From assembly GCA_020746105.1 (NCBI GenBank), contig CM036624.1, positions 3,157,562 through 3,221,561 of the forward strand: a DNA stretch of 64,000 bases, given 5' to 3'. Position 1 is the first letter of the stretch. Every line of letters starts with the position of its first letter. Under the pieces are notes generated by a model. That model made no database searches. It was not told where the DNA came from and was given only the letters and a program-made list of their open reading frames with translations. Origin of the DNA: Trogon surrucura (lineage: Eukaryota > Chordata > Aves > Trogoniformes > Trogonidae). Positions 48,205 through 60,495 of this stretch are shown here, one piece after another. The translations under genes and the position numbers were made by a program.

Positions 48205-49140
48205 TCGGCTAGCTCTTCATCAATGGCCTGGATGAGGGGATAGAGTGCACCCTCAGCAAGTTCCCTGATGATACAGAACTGGGGGGGCGGCTGACACCCA
48301 GGCAGGCTGTGCTGCCACCCAGCGAGATCTGGACGGGCTGGAGAGCTGGGCAAAGGGGAACCTCATGGAGTTCAGTAAGGACAAGTGCGGAGTCCTCCAT
48401 CTGGGGAGGAATAACACCAGCACCAGCACAGATTAGGGATGTCCTGCTGGAAAGCAGCCCCGTGGAGAAAGACCTTGGAGTCCCAGTGGGCAGTGAGTGT
48501 CCCTGGGACAGCAACGTGCCCTTGTGGCCAAGAGGCCACTGGGATCCTGGGGGGCATCAAGAAAAGTGTGTCCAGCAGGGCTGGGGAGGTTCTCCTGCCC
48601 CTCTGCTCTGCCCTGGGGAGACCACCCCTGGAATCCTGGGTCCAGTTTGGGGCTCCCCAGTTCCAGAGAGACAGGGACCTACTGGAGAGAGTCCAAGGGA
48701 GAGCTACGAGGGTGATCAAGGGACTTGAACATGTCTGCTGTGAAGAGAGACTGAGAGACCTGGGGCTGTTCAGCCTTGAGAGGAGACGGCTGAGAGGGGA
48801 CCTGATTAACGTATGGAAATATCTGAGGGGTGGTGTCAAGGGGAAGGGGACAATCTCTTCTCAGTGGTGCCCAGCAATAGAAGAAGGAATAATGGGGTTT
48901 AGGTTAGAACATTGGAAGTTCCACCTCCACATGAGGAGAAACTTCTTGGCTGTGCGGGTGCCGGAGCCCTGGCCCAGGCTGCCCAGAGAGGGTGTGGAGT
49001 CTCCTGCTCTGGAGACTTTCAAACCCGCCTGGACGCGTTCCTGTGTGGCTGCCCTGGGTGACCCTGCTCTGGCAGGGGGCTGGACTGGGTGATCTCTAGA
49101 GCTCCCTTCCAACACTCAACATCCTATGATTCTATGATTC
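48205..49140 (+). mobile_element. CR1 LINE 3' fragment, copy A (about 0.94 kb)
   Basis: This is a 5'-truncated CR1 element on the + strand. It runs from the reverse transcriptase catalytic region (TTCATCAATGGCCTGGATGA at the left end) through the C-terminal part of pol to the 3' end, TCCTATGATTCTATGATTC. The tail region includes CTCTGGCAGGGGGCTGGACT. It is about 97-98% identical by eye to copy B at 60.5 kb where they overlap, so both belong to one relatively young subfamily. The element supplied its own reverse transcriptase in cis when active; this copy lacks the endonuclease and most of the polymerase. Confidence 0.95.
48261..49092 (+). pseudogene. CR1 pol remnant: C-terminal reverse transcriptase, frameshifted
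   Basis: The catalytic box reads FPDDT at 48261-48275, where CR1 elements normally have FADDT. Recognisable CR1 segments then change frame at least four times: LESWAKGNLMEF, VLLESSPVEKDLGV, QQRALVAK, and finally a 217-codon open frame (48439-49092). That frame carries ILGGIKKSV, LERVQGRATRVIKGLEH, RRRLRGDLINVWKYLRGG and LEHWKFHLHMRRNF. The last segment, from about 48535, is uninterrupted to the stop, but nothing upstream could yield a polymerase. The long frame's first methionine is not a natural start, so it is a fossil and not a gene. Confidence 0.85.
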
Positions 49141-51109
49141 TTCGGTAGTGGTCAGCTAAGGCTAGCTAATGAGTATGTTTTTTCACAAGGGGACTTCACT
49201 TCTGATATAAAACAGCCAAAAAAAAAATATTGCACAGTAGTCTATGGGCTTAGCAAGTTGTTAAAAGTTTTCAGAGCACTTGTTGATTCATGCAGACAAG
49301 GAATGTCACCTCCTAAATTCAGCCCACGGGCGCTTTTTTTGTGTGGTGTGATCAATCTTCTTAAGTACGTAGGGTCTGCATCGCTTGGCAGTTCTGTCCT
49401 ACTGTGACTTTAAAAAGTATCAATTCAAAATTGTTTGAGCACTGCAAAGAATTCAGAATGCTTCTGCTTCTAATACTCAGCATCTGTCTAGAAAACATAT
49501 CAATCATATGATCACAAACAGCTGTTGCATTAGACTTTTAATCAGCCCTGATTTTCCAAAGAGACAAAGAATGTTGGAAGGGATGATGGAAAGTTATTGC
49601 AGAAAGTGCCCTACTTGAGAACTCCAAAATCCAATTTTAGGGAGACAGAACTTTACTAAGCACTGCAAAAACTCTTCATCTATAAAATACTGTATTAAAG
49701 ACAGTATAGCTATCTGATAGAAATAAAATACTCAGAAACAATGCACATACAAGCAAAAGTGTAAAAGGTGCTCCGGGCAGGTATTTTTGTTATTAAATTT
49801 AAAAGGTATGTATCACTAGCTGGCACAGATTGAAAAGAATAAAGTTGTTGCCCAGCAGGACGTTTTCTTTTCAAGTTCCATAAATCCCATTAATGAGGGG
49901 TTATGAAGCTTTACTGGAGATACAACATATCCCTTTGCTTAGAAAATGTTGATGTCCAAAAATGGCCAATTTCTCCTCTCAGAAATGTTTGTGTAAATCT
50001 GCATTAGCTCTGTTGGATTCAAAAGACATTAGAGGGTAGCTTCTGACATTTTAAAAACAATATGCCAATTTGAAATAGTAATATGACTACTCCATGTTTT
50101 CCATCTGCCATAAAAACCCCACGATTGAAGAAAGGCTACTTCTAGAATTGCTTTGTTGTTTTTTTAAAAAATCCCAAACTCCTGACATTCAACTACCATA
50201 AACAGCTTCATAAAGTACTAGTAGGGATATATCACACGATCCCTTTAAAATACTTCTGAGGCCAGAGCCTTAGGGCATCCTAAGCACATCCACACTGGGA
50301 ACATCAGGCATGGTGTTTGCTGCACAGCCAAGCCTGCGTAAGCTTTTCTAGTCTTTGACTTGATCCTGACTCATCTCCTCACCCCTGCCCAAATTAAATG
50401 TTGCCTGCTGACGCTTTTTTACCCAAGAGGAGGGGCTACATGTCCTGGGAGACCTCTCCTGGACTACCTTTGCAGCAGAAGGGAATCTTACAGAGGCTGG
50501 TGCAGGTACTTGGGAGCTGGCATCTCTGTGTGAGGGGTAATTCCTGGAGCTAAGGTCCTAGGGCAAACAGTCAGCAGACATAACACTGATCAGCAAGTGG
50601 TATAAGCTTTCCAGCAATATAACCAAAAGCTATTACTTCTCTCTAGGGCCATATACTTTTGCTTTCCTTACTTGCAGGCAGGTGGGGGCTCTCCTTCATT
50701 TTGAGCTGCCCAGGCTGCTGGAGAGGACATGACTCTGCTTGCCTTTGGCCTCCTCCTTCAGCTGGTTACTCTTGCTGTGCCCAACAGCAGCTCAAGCACA
50801 AAACACCACGAATAGCAAAAGCATCTGGTTTGAAGAAAGTTTCTGTGAGACGGGCAGACACAGCATAGAACTGCATCCTAGGGCAGAAAATGAGGTTAGC
50901 CTGTCACACCACGATTTGTGGATACATCTAAAAGAGTAGCCATGAGATCGTGAGGTTCGGTGAGCCTGACACAGACACCAGGAACAGTCACTTACGACAA
51001 GTGTTATCTAGAAAGTATATAGAGGAAAGATCAGGACCCAGAAGTCCTCTGTTGTCTATCTAGCTGAGACAATATTAGCAAACTCTTTTTAAGTGGTCAG
51101 AGATACATG
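49141..51109. other. Non-coding DNA between CR1 copy A and the LTR
   Basis: No repeat or exon is recognised. Base composition rises somewhat in GC between 50240 and 50900, without CpG enrichment. Confidence 0.5.
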
Positions 51110-51590
51110 TGTGGTGGGTTGACCCTAGCTGGATGCTTGGTGCCCATGAAAGTGACTCTGTCACTCTCCTCCTCAGCTGGACAGGCGAGAGAAAATATAG
51201 CAAAAGGCTTGTGGGTCAAGTTAAGGACAGGAGGATCACTCAGCAAATACCATCATGGAAAAAAACAGACTCAACTTGGGGAAATTAACTCAATTTATTT
51301 CCGATCAAATCAGAGGAGGATAACAAGAAGTAAAACCAAATCTTAAACATTTTCCCTGTACTTCTTCCTTCTTCCCAGACTCCACTTCTGATTTCCCCAT
51401 CTTCTTCCTGACCAGTGGCACAGGGCGATGGGGAATGGGGATTGCAGTCAGTTCGTCACATGTTGTTTCTGCTGCTCCTTTTTCCTCAGGTGAAGGACTC
51501 CTCACACTTCTGCTCCAGCATAGGGTTCCCCCCCACAGGAAACATTTCTACCCAAATTTCTCCAACATGTGTCCTACCACTGCAGATCAT
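51110..51590. mobile_element. Truncated endogenous retrovirus LTR (avian family)
   Basis: The left end, TGTGGTGGGTTGACCCTAGC, is the terminal sequence of an LTR family that recurs across bird genomes. The order of further landmarks agrees: CAGCTGGACAGGCGAGAGAAA, ACTTGGGGAAATTAACTCAA, TTTATTTCCGATCAAATCAG and GGGGAATGGGGATTGCAGT. The opposite end appears deleted after about 51585. No internal gag, pol or env sequence, primer-binding site or second LTR is seen nearby, so it is a solo, truncated LTR. A TTTATT near its first third would be AATAAA on the - strand, which hints that the true orientation is minus. Confidence 0.7.
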
Positions 51591-54500
51591 TGGCCACTGA
51601 CTGAACAGAACAGAGTAATAAAGCTGACAAACATTCTTGAGAGCCGTGCTTAATTCCCAGTGAAATAAAAAAGTGATCTTCTCAAGCACTGATCAATCAC
51701 ATTGAGGAGATAAAATCCCCTATGGGCTCTTCGGTTCCAATTTAGTGAGAATCCGATCCACAAATGAAAAACAACATAGTACTCAGAAAATAAAAATAAC
51801 AGGAGAGTGTGTGTCTTTTTTTTTTTTTTCCCCCAGCACAATTAATGTTATTCTAAAATATATCAAAAGAAAACCATATACAGGAAAGTAGGAATTGCCA
51901 TACGAAACCAGATCCAAAATCCATCGTCCAAGATGAAAACCTTGACGTGGAAAACAAAAAAAAAATCTGCACTAGGAAAGTACGAGATAATCTTTCTACT
52001 CTCTCCATTCCTGGTTCTTTTTCTTAAATCAAATGACATGATTTGAACACCATCATGTCTGGAAGTCATTTACTTTTTCCCTGCTAATGGGCATTACTTC
52101 GCAAGTGTATCCCGACTGACCTCCACTTCTGTTTACAGTCCCCTGTTCCTCTTGACACTTAAAGTCTCCTTATTCAGAAAGAAATTAGAAATGCTTTTTT
52201 AGCAGTTAGTACTCACTAATAGTCATCTTGGAAATTTGTTACACCTGGGTTGCCAGCACTATGAAACACATGTCTCTGACAGCCTCTTAATTTAGGTGTG
52301 TTCTCAAGAAAAGCGTGTTCCAACAGCTTTTTCACTTTCCTCAGTTCCTGCCTGCCCATATTAATGAAATGAATCAGCACTCCTGTTAACATGTCTCCCC
52401 ATTAGTGCTGCTTCTCATAAAAGTGTTTGGTTTGGGGTGTTTTTTTATTTCTTTTTTTCTTTTTTAAACACAGAAGGCATACAGCACGGTTTTGCTCAGA
52501 AAAAATGGGGACGTTATATGTTACTTTATGATCTACCTAAATCTCACCTTGTATTTTTTTTCCAGAGATTCCCGCTTGAGACCTTCAGTTTTGGATTTTT
52601 ATTTCATTAACTGTACTGAAACAGAAATGTAAATTTAGTGTATAGCTCTGAAAGTCCTAATTCCTATTCTGTAGTCACTCTGACAAATTACTGCAGGTTC
52701 TAGCCTTGAGTACTTAGAATACAGCAGCAGCTGTGTGGTGTGTACAGCTACACAGAAGTCTCACCTATGAAACACAGACTTTGTCACAGGATCACAATAG
52801 AATTGTACAAACCGAAGGATATGGGCAGGGGCTGGCCTTCCAGAGCAACTCCCCTTTACTGATCCCATCATTTATGGATATGTGTATATAAAATACTTCC
52901 TCTTACTAACATTTATGTCCTGCTTCCTCTTTGATTTCCATTTAAAAAAGCCATATAACGGGGTGAGTTGTGTTTTTTTAAAGGCTTGTTTGTTCCCCGT
53001 TAGTGAAGATAACAGTCTTTAAAGGTTTTTTATCTCCCAATAAATTAATACTATTTCAAAGTATTACATCCCTCAATTTCCAAATGGCCTTTGTGTCTCA
53101 ATTGACCAGCATCACAGAGAGGGGGACTAGGACAGAGGACGTTCCTTGGTTCCTTGTTCCCTGGTGGGTCTACAGCTCTCCAAGTCAGTCTTCTTTCCTC
53201 AAAGCTGGGGTTACAGTGCCTGGCAATAACAGCTCTGACCCGAGAGAACCACATTAGATCAGAGGCTCAGATTACCTGGAGAGGTCTTAACATCGGTTTA
53301 TGTTCCCAAATTCTTTTCTCCTGGAAGCTCCTGCGTGTGAGTTTATATGCTTAACTATTACTTAGCTATTTAGTCTTCATAAATAAAATATGGACATACT
53401 GTTTGCCAAACGTTCGTTTACAGGATTCTGCTAAAGTAAGATCTAATTATTATAGATTAGTGAGCATACGGAGCAATCTTAAGAGATCTCAGTTTTGATA
53501 CTTTGATATATATTAATGTGTTCCTACTTTTATTTCAACGGTTCTTCCCTAGTTATATGGGAGATAAAAAGAAAGAGCAAACCAATGTGTAACTTATCGC
53601 TTTCATTTTCCACCCCGAGTTAATTTCAGGAACATCCAGGAGGCTGGGAAAGGTTTGGCCTCTGATACCATGTTTTCCTCATCCAAAGCAACAAAGATTA
53701 AGTAAGACTCCACTTTATTTATGCCGGAAAAAAAGCAAATTTTATTTGCTTTAGTAATACGTTCCTGTTAGCTCTTTTAACTTGGGGGTAAGCGTCGATG
53801 AAATTTAGTGCTCGTAAAAATGAGAGATTAATCCTGGCCAGAGGAGCTTTAGGTGAGCGTGGACCCTGTGTAATTTGCCACACGTGTCACAGTGAATGCC
53901 CCTCAGTCAGGAGGGGCAGTGAAACATGGCTGCTGTCCCAGCACTGGACCTTTTCTGAGGGGAGCATGCCAAATCTGCTGAAAAGCTTAATGGTTTGCTT
54001 GATTGCAAATAGGTTCCAAGCCCACCAGAACAGCACATTTAACTACGCTTCCCTGTTGCTTAACCCTGACACCGTAACAGGTACTTGTGTGTTCTCCAAC
54101 TATGCTCATGTAATTGGCCCTATCCAAAAATAATCCATGATGCTGCAGGAGTTGTATCCGTGATGATGATTTGGGGGATTTATTTTTTTTTTATTACACA
54201 CCAATTTTAAAACTACTGATATCCTGATAGAAGCCACTTCTAAGAGCAAATTCATCTTGCCTCTATCTTTGATCTTTTACAACAGAAAAAAAAAAAATCC
54301 AGGAAAGAACGGATGCAGAGGAAGAAAACATTGAAAAAGAAACAGGTGTAAATCTCTGAAAAACGGTATAAAACCAGGTCAATAGGAATTTTCCATTTGT
54401 TGTTCAAATTGTATGCCTGATTGCCAAGGAATCAAGGCTAACCACATACAGTTTCCCCACTATATACTGCTGGCAGGGACCTTATCACTGAACCAAATGA

Positions 54501-57500
54501 GCAGGAAAGCTTATTCTTAGATTGCCGTTGGCTGAGGGCCAATTTAACAGTGAGCTCCAGGTAAAACAGATTATTATTTGTACCTTTTTTTTCCTTAAAG
54601 AAGCAGAATGGGAAAGTTAATACCGAGTCCACCACAAACATGCCCTGTGCTGTTCTCCACTTACAGGGCAGCAGAATCCAAGATCTGAATCATTCCAAGG
54701 CACGGGGTAATGTGCCAAATGCACATTTTTATGTAGATGACCTCTGTTTTCCCCCTTTTTTTTTTTTTTGTAGGAGATGAAAGAGCTTATTACAAGAGGG
54801 AAACTTTCTGAGTAGAGGCAGTATTTGTAAGAGTCAGTATACCCTGTACTGAGGGGCCACCAAAAATATAACGAAGGTAGTTTATTCATACTTTCTTCTC
54901 TTATTTAAGGACCAGTTTACGGCACAGCAAAATCACTGGAAATAATCCCACTGATTTTGGTTGATCTAGGACAGCTTCCTGGCTCAGAAGAACGGTGCCA
55001 TCATATTGACATCACTGGATGCTTTTAAGCGACATTGCAAAAGCCGTTTTGCCCGTGGAATTGCTTTCCACATGCTCATAATATGCTTTTTTGCGGAGCA
55101 AAAACCCACACTGGGAAAACTCGGGGAAGGCTGTAACTCAGGGAATTGCTTACGCATTACCCTATTGGGTCAAAAATTTTGTTTTTTCAAGAGAATGTGA
55201 AATACATTGGGCTTAAAAAAGCTCTTGGCTTATATAACAATGCCAAAGGGCAGTCTATTCATTAGCCAAGACATAAAAGTAAAAAGGCTGCTCTAAGGCC
55301 TTGAGGCAGCACAGCTTCTTGAGCTGCGCTTCATAACAGCTGCCCTCCAAAGTCTGGTTAACGTCATCAAAAATGCTCTTTTAACAGAGGACTCAGATGA
55401 CACACTTACTGTCACAGCATCCCCTCTTCGGACAGAAAAGGACATCTGCAGCTCCCAGAGCTCTCTTTTCCAGCACTGAACTCTGGCATCCTTTACCTCA
55501 AAGTAATCACAGCAGGCAAATTTGCTCTTTTCTTCTTTGATATAACCTTCTGCTCTCCTTGATAAACAATGGATGCTCAGGTATTTGTCAGAACATGCGC
55601 TGCTGGCCCTGCATAGCTCAGTCCTCTTTGAGGAAGCTGCCTTGATCCTTTGAGGACCAGGGGCCAGCCTTACAAAACGTGTATGATTCAGCTTTCCAGG
55701 ACAACAAGTAGGCAACCAGCACAAGGGAGCAAAGGGAATGAACACGTTCCTTCCTGTCACTTGAATTTATTAATTATTAATGATTAGTGCAAGCTGCAAT
55801 TTCTCCCTTAAATGCTGATATATATAATTGGCTAAAAAAACCCAACAAACAGAAAAATAAAGTCTTCCTCACTTAATGTGTTGTGCCTTTTTCCAACTGA
55901 GAAATCCAGCAGAAGACCTGCATTTATTTCTTGCATACAGCCCCCTTCCCTGCCATGGAGGCATGTCCCGTTCTGGTTTCTGGGCTGGGTTACCCACGTT
56001 ACCTTCTAACAGCCCTTTTTGTACGTGTGAACGCTGCCCGTGAACCACTTCAGAGGAGCCATGGGCACACAGTCGTAGCTGTTCCGAGCAGTTACCGTCA
56101 CACGGTCACTCGCTTGTGTTTGTGATGTCTCTCAGCCAAGAGTGTCACGTTGCAGGGGAAAGTACTGGCTGGGATGTCTACTGTAGATCAAGTTCTTGCC
56201 AAGGAAACCTGAATAAACCTTTTAAAAACATTCTCGCCTTCCTATTTATCTTAGCTTTTTGAAGTTATAACTATTTAATTTATCAGTCTTGATTTACTGA
56301 AGTATTTACCTTGGATGCTGTTGTACTTGATGGTTTTGAGCAAAGAAATGACTAATTCATAATGACAGTTGGATGAAAAAGAATCGCAGCACCAGGAATT
56401 AAACTAAACAAACTCTTGATTTATTTATATTTTTAGCTACAGGCAAGATCTCAAAGCTAAGTAATAGAGTGCTGGATGCAATTTAAAAAAAAAATGCAAT
56501 GCAGAAAAGAACCAAAGCAAAAGAAAGTTCCATAAATACAGGGGAATACATACCCACCTGTTCTATCCAAACAATTGGAAGAAGGGAAAAGAGATTGAAA
56601 TAGCTGTGGAACAGCATTCGTTTGATGACTTCTGAGCATTTTTTTATAAAAAGAGCCTATGAGTGTGAGGCAATCTCAGTTCAACCGACTTACTCCTTCT
56701 CCAGCTTTGCCTCCTGCTAGAAGCATCCCGTCATGCCTCTGGCACCACTGCAGGCTTCATGCCTGCTCTGTTTTGGCTTAATGAAGCTCCTCACCACGAA
56801 AAGGCGCCTACACGAAGGCTGTGAAGTGTATGCGCCAAAGACGACATTTATAGCTACACAAAACCTGGTCAACAGGCACTGATATTCTTGAAACCAATTT
56901 ACATACATCTATGGGGACAAATAACCTTTTCCTCGTTTGGGCATAGGTGAGAGAAAAAGAGAGGAGCAACTGGTATCCGGACTCTCTCATTTGTTCAAAA
57001 GGAAAAAGAGAGAGGCAGAAGCAATTATACAGCACATTATATAGCTTTGTCCTTCAACGGGAGACCAGAAAAAGGAGATGTGATGCTTGTCAGTGCATGT
57101 CTGTGCAGCAGCACACAGTTCATGACTTCAAGGACTGCCAAATTAGGAATTCAAAATTAGTAAGCTTGAAACTGTGACTCTCACCAAGCATCGTGAGGAA
57201 GCTGTTCCTGCAAGATGGTAAAGCTGAGAACAAGGCATCTGGTTTGTGGCTATTTCTTTCCTGTCTTGTCGAAGATAGGAACTTCGAAAATAAAACCTCA
57301 GCTGACCAGATGATGGGAGGATTCACTTAGGATGCAGACGACGTGGACGTAGCTCACAGAGTAGAAATGGGCCTTGAATGAAAATATACACGAGCATCTT
57401 ATCTGTAAGTCAATGAACTCGGCTAACTTGCTTTTCTCTCACCTTTATATATTTAACTCCTAACTCTAAATTGCACACAGATCATCACAAACTAATACTT

Positions 57501-57619
57501 TTCATTGATAAAGTTTCAAGCTTTAGTCCAAATATTCAGCTGTCACTCAGCCTGTGGCATTGATTCTACAAGTGTCAGTGGCTTTCCTATCATCTAAACC
57601 TATCAGACGTAAAATACCA
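51591..57619. other. Non-coding DNA, with one unexplained long frame
   Basis: I see no classifiable repeat. The stretch includes the 155-codon - strand frame at 55293-55760 (listed separately), a T run at 51817-51829 and several A/T runs. Confidence 0.5.
55293..55760 (-). other. 155-codon open frame of unknown significance
   Basis: This uninterrupted - strand frame starts at ATG (55760) and is long for local AT-rich sequence. The product would be basic, cysteine- and serine-rich, without signal peptide, membrane segment or recognisable domain. No Kozak context, splice signal or related open frame supports translation. It may be an exon-like chance frame in a segment of higher GC content, or the remnant of an unrecognised element. 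I do not recognise it. Confidence 0.15.
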
Positions 57620-58280
57620 GCAGCCTTCAGAAATGATAGAACCCATGGAATCGTGCACCAGCTCAGCTGCTGACATCTCCTACCTTACCAACCTGGCATG
57701 AGGTCTTGACAAGTCAGTCTGTCCCAGGCTCCAACAAATGCCATGCAGTGACGAGTCATCAACCTCCACAATGTCTAGCCAGGTGGCATGGGCACTTTGC
57801 ACAGCCAGCAGCTCCAAGGTGGAGCCCATGACCATGAGAAAAGAAGACATAACAGAAAACTATCTTGACACAGGCCAGGAAACAAGAGGTAAGAAGCCCT
57901 GCCTAGACTTGCTGTGCTGTAGGTCTGCCTGAACCCGGCCACGCTCGTGGCTGAGCCTGACTCACCACCAGGACTTTTTGGCCTCAGACCTGCTTCATCG
58001 CAAACATCAGACGCCTGTCTGATGCTGGTTACGGTCACCAGACCTGCACTGCTCCCCTTACCTGGGCACTGTGCCTGTGTGGGTGCTGTCCCTCCCCTGC
58101 CTGCTTTGCTTCTCCGTCGAGCTGGGCTCTGCTCCCCTGGCACAGCACCTGGCTCTTGCTGCTTCCTGGCACCCAGGGGGCACCCAGGGGGCACCCAGGT
58201 GTAGGGGAGATGGGGACAGGGGCTGGGATGGGAGAGGAAGGCTGTTGCAGAGAACACATCGCTCTTCAAGTCGGTAAATG
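57620..58280. other. GC-rich block with minisatellite and hairpins, unclassified
   Basis: GC content rises well above the surroundings between about 57880 and 58250. The block holds an 11-bp tandem repeat (58169-58199) and two small hairpins, CATCAGAC-GCCT-GTCTGATG near 58005 and CTGGT...ACCAG just after it. It also has a near-perfect donor-like AG|GTAAGA at about 57889 on the + strand. A 196-codon - strand frame spans it, but its composition (Pro, Ser, Gly, Ala) follows from GC-richness and it matches no family I know. An unrecognised LTR or a lncRNA exon are possible readings. Confidence 0.35.
58169..58199. repeat. 11-bp tandem repeat, 2.8 copies
   Basis: The unit GCACCCAGGGG occurs twice exactly and then as a partial copy. 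Confidence 0.9.
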
Positions 58281-60495
58281 CTAAATATCGCAAATAAGGA
58301 GAAAACCTAGAAAGCTGATATAAATATTCAGATAGGAGAAGGTCACCGTTCAGTAACCAAAGCAAAAGCTACAAAAGGAAAAGTCAGAGACTTTGACTAA
58401 CTGGACTGTGGGGATGAGAGCAGGGCTATCTGCTGGCAGGGAGGAGCTGCGAGCCTTGCCCACCCTCTTTCCAGTTATTTGACAGTGGAAATGCCTCACT
58501 CTCTTTGGAAGGAGACATAACTCTTAATGGAATAATTTATTAACGCCATTTAAGAGATTGAATTCCTGTTCTGTGAGAATTTTATTTATGCTAAATCAAT
58601 ACATGAAGTCAGAATTACATTTTATTGCTGAATAGAAATTATATTAGGAAAGCGGCACAGAAAAAGGAAACACGGTGATACTGTTCTCGCCTTGAAGTGG
58701 TTTCAGTGACATAATGATATATTGAAAGTAATAACTCAAGTATTCCAGAAAAGAGCAAGAGTAGAAGTAGAGTGCTAAACTTAGAACAAGGTATCGTTGC
58801 TCTCAAAATAACATGTTAACAGTAGTGAAATAGGATGAAAATTATTTATTATTTCTTTCTTCAAAAAAAAAAGACTTTTTGCCAAATGTCTGCTTTTGGC
58901 AAAGACTCCATCTTCCTGTGGTAGCTTTTGATTGTCATTTTTCTTACCATTTTTCTCTGCAGTTGAAGAACATGCACATTGGCGTCTATTGCAACATCAG
59001 AAGAGATAACAAATGATTTCTTAACAGCCACTGATACCAGCACCGATTCAGTCTGTGACAACACAACTGCTCTGTACATTTGCAGTCTCCCATACCTCAG
59101 CTGGAGTTTATCTTTCACAAACTCACTTTTGAAAATCACTCTTCCAAAGCCCATTGGTCACACAGTCCGATATTGTTTCAGTGCTGCATGACCCACAAAA
59201 AAAGGTTGGCGCAGGCCCACTATGTCATCCCTGTCCCTCCTATTTTCATTTTTGTTTTGGGGACTAGCAGCTGCCAAGTCAACAACTCATTGATTTCTGG
59301 TTGGGAAGGTAATCTCACACTTAAGGCTATGAATGACGCACACTCTCACTTGAAACTCCAGGCTTGGTCTTGGATGGACCCAATCTCTGCAGTGCTGTAT
59401 AAAAAAATGTCACCTTCATCACCTCAAGTGGCTCCGCGTTACTGAAATGGAGCGAGCAAAAAGCTTGCAAAATGAACAGAGCAAAAGGCATTTGAAGAGT
59501 TTCAGCACAGCCTGGTGGGTAAGCTTTGAAAATACATCAGGTCCCCCCCCAGGGACTCTATTGAGGACTGATGTGGGCAGGCTCTGGGTCTCGGCTATCT
59601 GCCAGGCAAGGTCAGGCCATTACAAGGTTTCATCCTCAAAATCAAAAGTTTGATACCAAGTGCTGAAATTGGTCCAAAGTAAATGTTTGGTGTTTTTTTC
59701 CCTCTGTATGTTAGATAGTCACACTTATGACCACATCAGTACCGCCAGCCAGTGGTGCGCGGCTGTTGAATTCAAGAGCCAGCCCAGCTATAAATAGTTA
59801 TATGCCTGTTCCTATGAAAAAGGTTTATTATATTAATTTCAAAAACTCAGAAACATGCATTGCTGATGCTGAGAATCCTCAGTCTGAGGTCATAACTGTT
59901 TAATAAAACCCCATTTTTCACTAAGGTTAAAACAATGAGACTAATATATTACAATAATTTGTACTAAGTATCACTCCTAAATAATTTTTTTGTCTCTAGA
60001 AAAGAGATCTTTCAGTATAAACTTGCTTAGTACTTTTGTACTTCCCCTCATTTGCATTGAAAAGAAAGATTGGCTTACAAAGTTTTTGTATAAACTTCAT
60101 TTCTACATTGCTGTACCTTTAAAATTACTGCATTCTTCTTCAGAAGACATTCCTCTTCTTCAGACTTACATTTTTTTCTGGAGTACAGCTGATGCATATA
60201 GAAACATGCTGTATTCTGTAAATGAAACTTCTCTATTTTGGGTTTCCCTAGTCTAAAACACAGCAAGCTGGTTCTTGGCAAATAGTTGCTTTATGTATGG
60301 AAAAATAGCTGCGGTACAGCTGTGTAGAGACCTTGGGGAATTTCTGATATTCTTTTAGAGGCAATCTGGGGAACATACATCAAAAAACATGGGCCTTCAC
60401 AAAGGCAAGATGCCTTGTCGAAGATATAAGCATTGCTACTGGAGAGTTTTTTCAGAGGAATGTTAAACAGAGGACATAATTCCAGCTTGATGAGA
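58281..60495. other. Non-coding DNA left of CR1 copy B
   Basis: No gene or mobile element is recognised. A small inverted repeat, TTTGCCAAA/TTTGGCAAA, lies at about 58877-58901. A consensus MEF2-type motif, CTATAAATAG, is at 59788-59797. Both are short enough for chance. Confidence 0.5.

Noticed and set aside
48372-48839. 155-codon antisense frame across CR1 copy A
   Set aside because: It is the reverse complement of the CR1 pol remnant. A matching antisense frame recurs in copy B for the same reason.
52785-52850. CR1-like tail (TCACAGGATCACAATAGAA)
   Set aside because: Only the first bases resemble a CR1 end; the rest does not follow the family order.
59788-59797. MEF2 binding site CTATAAATAG
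   Set aside because: It matches the consensus, but a 10-bp AT-rich motif is expected by chance in this window and no partner sites accompany it.
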